The notes below the pieces were generated by a model. That model saw nothing but the letters and a program-made list of their open reading frames with translations, was not told where the DNA came from and made no database searches. A DNA stretch of 64,000 nucleotides, taken from positions 240,737-304,736 of the forward strand of contig CDMY01000646.1 of NCBI GenBank assembly GCA_001179505.1, read 5' to 3'. The stretch is from Vitrella brassicaformis. Lineage: Eukaryota; Sar; Vitrellaceae. The position numbers were made by a program, and so were the translations under genes. Shown in pieces: positions 56,408 through 64,000 of this stretch (positions are counted from its first letter, which is position 1; each line of letters begins with the position of its first letter).

Positions 56408-59400
56408 ATGTCGCTCCCTCCCTACCTGAATGAGGACCAGCTGTCGAAGTTCAGGACCAAATACTGTAAGCGAGGGCACAGGGGGACGCCACACACACGC
56501 ACAGAGGGCGGGGAGGGGGAGAGAGTCAGGTATGGGTCGGTTTTGGTCGTCTATGTGTGGGTGTGACGCGGATATCGCCGTGTCGAGGCAGAGAAGGCAG
56601 CCGCAGCCAGGCGTGCGTGTCACCATGTGATAGAGGAGAGCATTGCGCATCGCCTGATACCACTCACACCCCGTTCCATGCCTGGATGCTTTCGTGTGGC
56701 CTCATGTTTGCTCGCGTCTCACTGTGTGTGTGCACCCGTGTGTGTGGCATCAGAGCATCTGTCCTGACGCCTGGTTTCTCCGTTGTGTGTGGTGTGCTGC
56801 AGGTGAGCGTCTGATCAAACATGGGAGGTGCTGCTTCGGCCATCAGTAAGAGCCACCTGCACACAGGCAGGGAGAGGGGAGAGTGGCGGGTGGAGGGGGA
56901 AGGAGTCCGTGAGACACGCATGTTGGTGCGTGCATGCGGCCTGTCTGTGCGCCATGGCTATGCTGAGCTGCCCTGCTGGCCTCACACCTGCTGCTCGACG
57001 CGCACATGTGCACACAGTCCCTGCCACACCACACACACCTGCATGTCCGTGTGCGTGTGTGTGTGTGTCTCTGTCTGTGTGTGTGCAGGTGTCAGTACTC
57101 CCATCTGGATTGGACGCGTCGTTCGCCCGAGAAGTTCGACTACGAGCCGCGTCTGTGTCCGCACGTGACCCTGACGCCCACCATCAAGAACGGCAGGAGG
57201 GCCACCGTCGCGACATCCACTTGCCCATACGACAAGAAATGCCCACTCGCACACACGGTCAGTAGGGCAGCTGGTTGGTCAGCGCGACGCACACACATGG
57301 ATGGATGGATGGATGAATGGATTTGCTTGCATGCTGCTGCTGGCGTCACGTCGTGGATGGGGTTCCTGTGCCCATGCGCTTCAGAGAGAGGAGCAGATGT
57401 GAGCAGCACACCCACATGTGACTTGACTGATGGCTGATATTTCTGTGTGCTTGGTGTTGGGTGTGTTGGGTGTCAGGTACCACCCACGGGTAAGGAACGG
57501 TCAATGGGACGGACTGTACTGTTGCCGACGGGCAAGTATGTGTGTGTGTGTGTGTGTGTGTGTCGTCCACTCATCCGTCCACACCACACCCATATCAGAT
57601 ATACAAGACCATCGAGTGTGTGCGGCACAAGCACACCCCCTGCGAGCGGTACTACTGCCCTTTCGCACACTCCAAGTGAGCACTTGGTACTGACTGGGTG
57701 GGGGGAAAAGTTAGATGGGGTTCGTGTGTGTCATGTGTGTCATCTGTGTGTGTGTGTGGTGCAGGGACGAGTTGCATGATTTGACTAGAAATCCGGGAGA
57801 GACACTGCAGGACATTCTCGGTCGGTCACACCCGCACCCACACACACACATATTCGTTCATCTTTGTCGTCTGCGTGTCTGGCCATGCGCTGCGTGTGTT
57901 GGCAGGTCCGTTTGATAGCTTGGAGGATCTTTACCCCGATGAGTACTCCACAGAAGACCAGGTCACCCCGCAGGTGCGCACGCAGACACACACACACACA
58001 CACACGACACGGGTACTGGTGTTGGTGTCGGTCTGTCTATCTGTCTGTCTGTCTGTCCCTCCCTCCCTCCCTCCCTCTGTGTGTGTGTGTGTGTGTGTGT
58101 CAGTTGAAGCAGCGCTGGATAGCTCAGGAGAAGGAGTTCTGGAACGAGAAGGGCCACGACTTCGACATCCCCCCTGACGTCGGACAAGACGACCTCGGCA
58201 CTCTCAACATCGGCGCAACACGACGCACGTACGCCCACAACCAACCACCCTTGCCCACCCCCTCCCTCTCTGCGCGCATGTGTGCGCGTACGCAGGCACC
58301 ATGGCCGTGGCAGGGACGGCCGTGTCTATGAGGATGACGACAGCAGCAGATACGGCCGCAGACACAGAGGCGGTGGTGCAGCTGGGGGCGGCCGTGGGGG
58401 CGGTGCTGGTGGTCCTGGCGGAGGAGGGAGGAACACATGGCGTGGAGGAGGTGCCATGGGTGGGGGTGGAGGAGGTGGGAGGGGTCTTGGCGGCGGCGGC
58501 GGCGGCGGCTTCCCCGACTACCCATATGACGACTTCGCACTCGAAGGTCAGTCATGTCGACCCTCACGGACACCTCTGCACGTCTCCCTCCCTCTCTCTC
58601 GATGTGTCAATCTGTGTGTCTCTCTAGTAGACCGTCGTCCCTCCCACCGGCGCACCCACAACGGCCCTGGCAGCGCCGTGCCCCGCACTCGCCACCCCTA
58701 CCCACCCACAGCAGCAGCAACAGCGGACAACCGTGGGGGCGGCAGCACCAGCACCGGCGGCGGCCCCAATCGCAACAATGGCTGGCCCTACGGCGATGGA
58801 GGCCTAGCTGATGAGGCCGAGGGCATGGACGGGGCCATAGGTGGAGTGGGCGGCGGTATGCGTGTGGGTGGAGGTTTGCTGAGTCCGTATCAGGGCAAGA
58901 GCGGCCCCGCTTCTGGCGGAGGGGAGTACCTGTATGCGCGCGACGAGCGGGAGAGGCCGCGAAGGGAAGCCAGCAGCAGGGGCCAGGGTAAGACGGAGAG
59001 AGAAGAGAGAGAGATACAGGGGAGAGAAGCGCTTTCTTTTGACGCGCGTGTGCGTGTGTGTTGTGTGTTGTGTGCAGGCCGTGGTCGCCGTGACGGCCAC
59101 CCTGTGTTGCGTGAGGTGGTGTGGCGAGAGGTGCAGGGCGTGTTCCTCTACGACCCACAGGCGCTCATCGGCACTGCACGAGATGACCCTCAGACCAAGG
59201 CACACTGCACACACACACTTACACACAGCCCTCCTCGTGTCTGAGGGTGTGTGTGTGTGGTCAGGTGTATGGCGGCGTGATGCGCCGCGGCGCCATGGAC
59301 AAGTACAAAGTAGCCGTCAAGGTGATATTACACACACACACACACACACACACTTTCCTCTCTCTCTCTCTCTCTCTGGATGGATGGATGGATGCATGTC

Positions 59401-60258
59401 AGGCGGTCCCGTTGGCCCTGCCGTCTCCGTCGGAGGACCTGCTGCGCGAGTTCCAGGTGCTGCTGCAGCAGCGGCACCCCAAGTTCGTCAACCTCCACGC
59501 CATATGCATCACGGCCACCTGCCCCCCAGCCACACAGACCAACCTCTTTTGCCCAGCCATGCTCCCGTCCATCGAGGGCGGCCCACAGGTGCGGTGGGCA
59601 TGGACGCCGTCGCCATCCATGTGTGTGTCTGTCTGTGTAAGTTGTGTGTTGTGGGGTCTGTTGGTGTGTGTGTGTGTGTGTGCAGAAGGAGGGCAAGTAC
59701 CTGTGGGCGGCGCTGGATCTGTGTGTGGGCCGTTTGGACGAGATGGTGCCGCTGGAGCGGCTCAAGAACACGGCCCTCGACGGCCCCACACCGCCATTCG
59801 CATGTACGATGGATGTGTGTGAGCGAGAAGCAGAGACAGACAGAGACAGACCACACACGCGTCGATATGGTTTCCCTGGCGTCTTCACTTTGTCGTGTCC
59901 ACTCACTGTGCAGTCATTTCGTTGCTGCACGACTTCCTGGACGCCATACACAGCCTCCACAGCGTCGGAATCGCCCACATGTACCCTCTTCTCCTTCACC
60001 CTCCCCCACCCTCCCCCACCCTCGCAACACACACACACACACACGCACACCCCATGTGTGTGTCTTTGTCTGTGGATGGATGGATGGATTGCTGCAGGCG
60101 CATCCACCCAGGCAACGTGTTGGTGCAGTCCAACTACAACCTGAAGCTCGGCGACTTTCTGGGCAAGGTGCGCTACGTCATGGTGGACGCGCTCGTCGAC
60201 AACGGCAAGGGCGGCATCGCCAAAGCGCGGGACATTCTCACAAAGGTATGGCTTCACA

Positions 60259-60295
<37 letters not shown>

Positions 60296-60790
60296 GGATG
60301 TGTGTGTGTGTGCGTGCGCCTGTAGATGGTGGACAACAAGTCCGAGTGCATGTGGTACGCCCCCGAGCTGCTGCAGCACCTGGTCGACCAGCGCAGCCGC
60401 ACACACAGCCTGCTCGAGATGCAGACGACCGACCACGAGCAGGCCGCAATCGCCACGGCCATCCCCACTGACACAGCCAGCCCCAACACGGCCGCAGACA
60501 CACTGCAGGCAGCACAGGCGGTGAGTTGGGCGAAGGAGTTAGGGAGGGAGGGAGGGAGGGGGGCACATACACAATGGGGGGATGGATGGATGGATGGATA
60601 TTTCTCGGTTCCTCTCTCTGTGTGTGGTCTGGTGTGTTGCCGCAGCTGGCACTGGTAGAGTTCAAGCGGCAGTCTCAGATGATCGACCTGCTCAAAGCCG
60701 ACGTCTGGTCGGCAGGTACTCACACCTACACACACTGGCAGACAGACAGACAGACAGACGGCAGCAACACCTGCACACACTCTCTCCACC

Positions 60791-60838
<48 letters not shown>

Positions 60839-61747
60839 GTGCAGCTTTGGTCATGTTTTATATGGCGTCTGGTGGGCAGCATCCGTGTGGCGACATCGAC
60901 AAGCCTTCACCGACCGTCCGGCGCGTCCGGGAGGACGACGAGCCATACAAACTCAGAGACGTCAGCGAATACGGGGAACCAGCGTGCGAGACGACCCACA
61001 CATCCATCCATCCGGGCTGATTTGGATTGTGTGTGTGCAGCTGTCCAAGTCGGCGGTGCTGCACGATCTGCTGTGTCTGATGCTGCACAAGGACCCCGCC
61101 AAGCGCATCAGTGTGCAGCAGGCCCTCGACCACCCCCTATTCTGGCGAACCGACGAGACATCCAACTTCCTCTCCATCTGCAGAGACGCACTCGACGTAG
61201 CCAGGCCATCCCCCAACTCACCCTCACCCTCCCCCCCACACACCCATTGCCCATCGCCCATCACCCATCCCTCTCTCTCTCTGTCTCTGTGTGTGTGTCA
61301 GTACTGGGGCTATTCGTTGGAGTCTTCCCTCCCTCCCCCGCCGTCTCCCCTGCTCTCCCTCGGGCAGGCGCTGTTCGACATCCTCCACCCCGACAAGATC
61401 GCCTGTCGGTGGAAGGACATCCTGCGGCAGGCCCACGCACGGCGAGCGCGCCAGACGCTGGGGCTGGGGATGGGTTTGAAGGTGGCGGAGCAGGTCGGGG
61501 GCCACACGCTCGAGGAGATTGAGGAGAGATACCGGTTCAAGCAGCCTGCACTGTCCACGGTGAGATCAACGGCAGTGGGGTCGAGAGTGGGGTTTGGGGC
61601 GTGTTGGCATCAATGTGGTGTGGTGTGGTGTGTGTCAGACGTTCCGCAAGAGTTTGGAGTACGAGACCGGAGCGTCGATGCTGCTCTTCCTCTCCGAGTA
61701 TCTCAAAGACGGTAGGTAGGCCACCCAACCAACTGCCGCACACAAAC

Positions 61748-61778
<31 letters not shown>

Positions 61779-63399
61779 AACAGACAAGCCAACCCCGCCC
61801 TGTCCACTGTGTCTGTCCCTCTCTCTCTCTCTCTCTCCTCAGAGACTGTTCCCCTGCCCGACCGTCGCCGCGACGTCTGCGACCTGTTCATCCACTTCAG
61901 CAACATCACGTGCGCCTCATGGGAGTGCCTCTGGCAGTTCGGCTTCTCGGCAGGCCTCAAGGCGCCCCCGCCCCCGCCCCATGCTGCAGCTGCACAGCCA
62001 CAGCAGCAGCCACCCCAGCAGCAGCAGCAGCAGCAGCCACCGCCTCTCCTTCCCTCCATCCAGCAGCTCCCGGCCCTCTCCCTGCCGTCACGCAGTGGGC
62101 ATGGCCACCACTCCCAGCACCAACACCATCAGGCGCCATCCTACGGGGCCGGCACGACCACCACGGAGTCGCCGTCGTCTCTCCCAGGGGAGGAGTTCTC
62201 GGCCACAGCAACGACAACGGCCGGCCGCCACGTGGGGTACGATCCCGCCATGGCGCTGGCAGAGCGGGCCAACATGAGCCTGGGTGGGCCGTCGAGGGAG
62301 GTGTCGTCCTCCCCCGAGACTCTGAATGAGGGCGGTGGTGGTCTGGGGGCCGGTGTGGGGGTGGGTGTGGGTGTGGCGGGGGGCCTGTTTGAGCCCAACG
62401 GGAGCATTGGTAGCATCGGCAGCTTGGTGCAGTTCCTCACCCCGGACCAGCAGCAGCAGCACCAGCCATTCGCCACCACCACGGCCACACCCTTTGCCAT
62501 GGCCCCCCACACAGCCACGGCCCCCCACCTACACCGTCACACCCGCACCCACACCCACGACCTGCTCACGCCAGCCGTGCCCGCCGGTCCCAGCTCTGGC
62601 ATCTTCGGCTCCATCGCGCCCATGCGCACATTCACAAGCGAGTCGAGTGGGCCCGACATCGGCGCGGAGAACGGCATGGGCATGGGCGTCGGCGGAGTCG
62701 CTGGCTCCTTCGCACCGGGTGTGTGGGGCACTGGGGCGGGGGGGCAGCAGCAGAGCCTCTTTGCCTTCCCCTTGTCGAGTGGCGGTGCTGGAGGCAGTGG
62801 TGAGCAGCCAGCTGCCCCATTCCACCACTCACAGCAGCAGCAGGCGGGCAGTGGGCCCTATCAGCCGCCCCCGATGGTGGTGGGCAGTAGCAGCAGCAGT
62901 AGTGGCGGCGGTGGCGGTGGCGGTGTGTTCGGCGGTGTTGGTGTTGGGATTGGTGGTGAGGTGCCTTCGTCGTCTTCTTTGCGCGGGATGATTGACGGCG
63001 ACATGATGATGGGCATCCAGCAACTGCAGCAGCAGCTGGGTTGTGGGGGTGGGGGTGGGGTCGGCGTAGGCACATCCAGCAGTGTTCAGGTACACCCACC
63101 ACGCCACACACCCACCACACCCACGATGCACACACGCATACGTGTGTGTGTCCTTCTGTGGTCTGTCTCAGAGTTCCATCTCTGCCGCTCACAGCGAGGC
63201 GTTCCAGCCCCACCACCAGCAGCAGCAGCAGCAGCAGCCCGGACCTCCACCACCCCACGTCAGCACACCCAACATCATTACTGAGCCTCAGGGCCCCCCT
63301 GCAGCTGCGGCGGTGGCCATGGCTGTCGGCCCGTCGCTGCCGGCCCCGATCGCCCGCAGGCCGCCCAAGCTGGGCGGCAGCTTCCAGAGTCAGAACTGA
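56408..63399 (+). CDS. CCCH zinc-finger / IRE1-like pseudokinase fusion protein
   Basis: About 20 exons; I followed the frame from ATG 56408 through the kinase-like domain; TGA 63397. Three CCCH fingers come first: C-x8-C-x5-C-x3-H ending CQYSH, one ending TCPYDKKCPLAHT, and CVRHKHTPCERYYCPFAHS. Such fingers bind RNA. A charged segment and Gly-rich linkers follow (58,300-58,550; 58,740-58,960). The kinase fold has YKVAVK (Lys kept), YAPELLQH, DVWSAGLVMFYMASGGQHPC and DPAKRISVQQALDHPLFW, resembling IRE1/RNase L. The catalytic loop reads HMRIHPGN where HRDLKPxN is expected, and DFG is DFL, so it is probably inactive as a kinase. A helical region after it (TFRKSLEYETGASMLLFLSE, then DRRRDVCDLFIHF) may be a diverged KEN-type RNase domain. 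The tail is Gln/Gly/Ser-rich. Inferred role: RNA binding or decay. Confidence 0.82.
60098..60170 (+). other. Degenerate catalytic loop and DFG of the pseudokinase
   Basis: The Met completed at the splice joins RIHPGNVLVQSNYNLKLGDF, followed by LGKVR. Against HRDLKPxN the catalytic Asp is Arg and the Lys is His; His, Pro and Asn are kept. DFG becomes DFL. Confidence 0.8.
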
Positions 63400-64000
63400 T
63401 AGACGGGAAGGGGGAGATGGAGGGAGGGAGGGAGGGAGGGAGGGAGGGGTGCATAAGATGCTTACGTGTAGCTGACTGATGGATGCGGGGTGTGCGTGAG
63501 GTGAGCGGATGCATGTGTAGGGTCGTTGGCTCGTAGGAGCGCTCCTTCCCTCCCTCCCTCCCTCCCTCCCTCCTTGGCTGGCTGGCTGGCTGGCTGGCTG
63601 GGGGTGCGTAAGCAAGTGGGTGGGGAGATGGGATGGGTGTAGGAGAGAGAGGGTTGTGATGTGATGCCTGCCTGCCTGCATACCCTCCATTGATGAGTGA
63701 GTGTTTAACGGCCTGCTGACACACTGGGATTTGTGTCTCTTCCTGCCTGCCTGCCTGCCTGCCTGGCTGGCTGGCTGCCCAAAGCGTTTTTGCCTAAGTG
63801 GTGGAGAAATGGGGTTTTCGCGCCCCCACAGAGACAGACAGGAAGGTCCCTCCCTCTCATTATATCGGAGAGAGACCGACCCACAGGTAGTATGGTAGTT
63901 GACTGACTCATCCATCGCCTCATCAATCAGATCAGGAGAGAGAGGGGGATCCCTTCCTCCCCCCTCTCTCTCCCTCTCTGTCTCCCCCACCCCCCACCCC
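63400..64000. other. 3' flank with GGGA, CCCT and GGCT microsatellites
   Basis: The 3' UTR of the CCCH-pseudokinase gene is followed by repeat runs at ~63,420-63,448, 63,545-63,571 and 63,574-63,600. No further gene is supported before the window ends. Confidence 0.6.

Noticed and set aside
59328-60665. 445-residue minus-strand open frame across the pseudokinase
   Set aside because: It is the antisense of well-spliced coding exons and intronic TG/CA repeats; it has no domain of its own.
56408-63399. Assignment of the CCCH-pseudokinase as PAN3
   Set aside because: PAN3 has one zinc finger and a different pseudokinase pattern; here there are three fingers and IRE1-type motifs (DVWSAG..FYMASGGQHP).
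62632-63990. 452-residue minus-strand open frame near the window end
   Set aside because: Antisense of the Gln/Gly-rich tail and of 3' microsatellites; poly-amino-acid runs come from the repeats.

Overview
The window is nuclear DNA of a eukaryote. Genes are split into many short exons by 45-150 nt introns that often end in (TG)n-CAG, coding DNA is GC-rich, and gaps are full of CA/TG and GGAT-type microsatellites. A plant-type telomere motif (AAACCCTAA) and alveolate-like gene content point to a photosynthetic alveolate close to Apicomplexa. My best guess is a chromerid such as Vitrella brassicaformis. That is inference from style and gene set, not a database match.

Layout. 0-4.3 kb: a possible small secreted protein (-) and a CENP-B/Tc5-type DNA-binding protein (+). 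4.6-13.5 kb and 25.3-34.75 kb: two arms of a roughly 9 kb inverted duplication. Each arm carries one copy of a giant multi-exon gene, on opposite strands and pointing outwards. The predicted protein (about 2,100 residues on the left) holds two tandem copies of a ~500-residue module I cannot name, a Pro/Ser-rich linker, coiled coils and a C-terminal RING finger. The left copy reads through; the right copy has a 1-nt frameshift, has lost one candidate start codon and has an extra ~850 bp exon block. The first ~45 bases of the window match sequence found near the inner end of both arms, hinting at a third copy beyond the left edge.

Between the arms: about 5 kb of microsatellite DNA without a convincing gene, a NEK-like kinase (-), a metacaspase (+) and two divergent small secreted-protein genes. 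35-37.2 kb: an intronless 755-residue protein with weak ankyrin-like character. 37.8-43.1 kb: a pepsin-type aspartic protease (+), an LLPH-like nucleolar protein (-) and a twin-CX9C probable mitochondrial protein (+). 43.6-49.3 kb (-): a BUB1 checkpoint kinase and a family X DNA polymerase. 49.9-52 kb (+): mannose-6-phosphate isomerase. 54-54.9 kb (-): an FKBP-type prolyl isomerase. 56.4-63.4 kb (+): a large protein joining three CCCH zinc fingers to an IRE1/RNase L-like pseudokinase and a low-complexity tail.

Most genes are unrelated housekeeping or regulatory functions (mitosis, DNA repair, sugar metabolism, protein folding, proteolysis), as expected for a nuclear chromosome without operons. 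The parts that deserve attention are the inverted duplication with its RING protein and the CCCH-pseudokinase fusion. Exon boundaries come from reading splice signals and frame continuity by eye; those given to the base were checked for frame, the rest are approximate.
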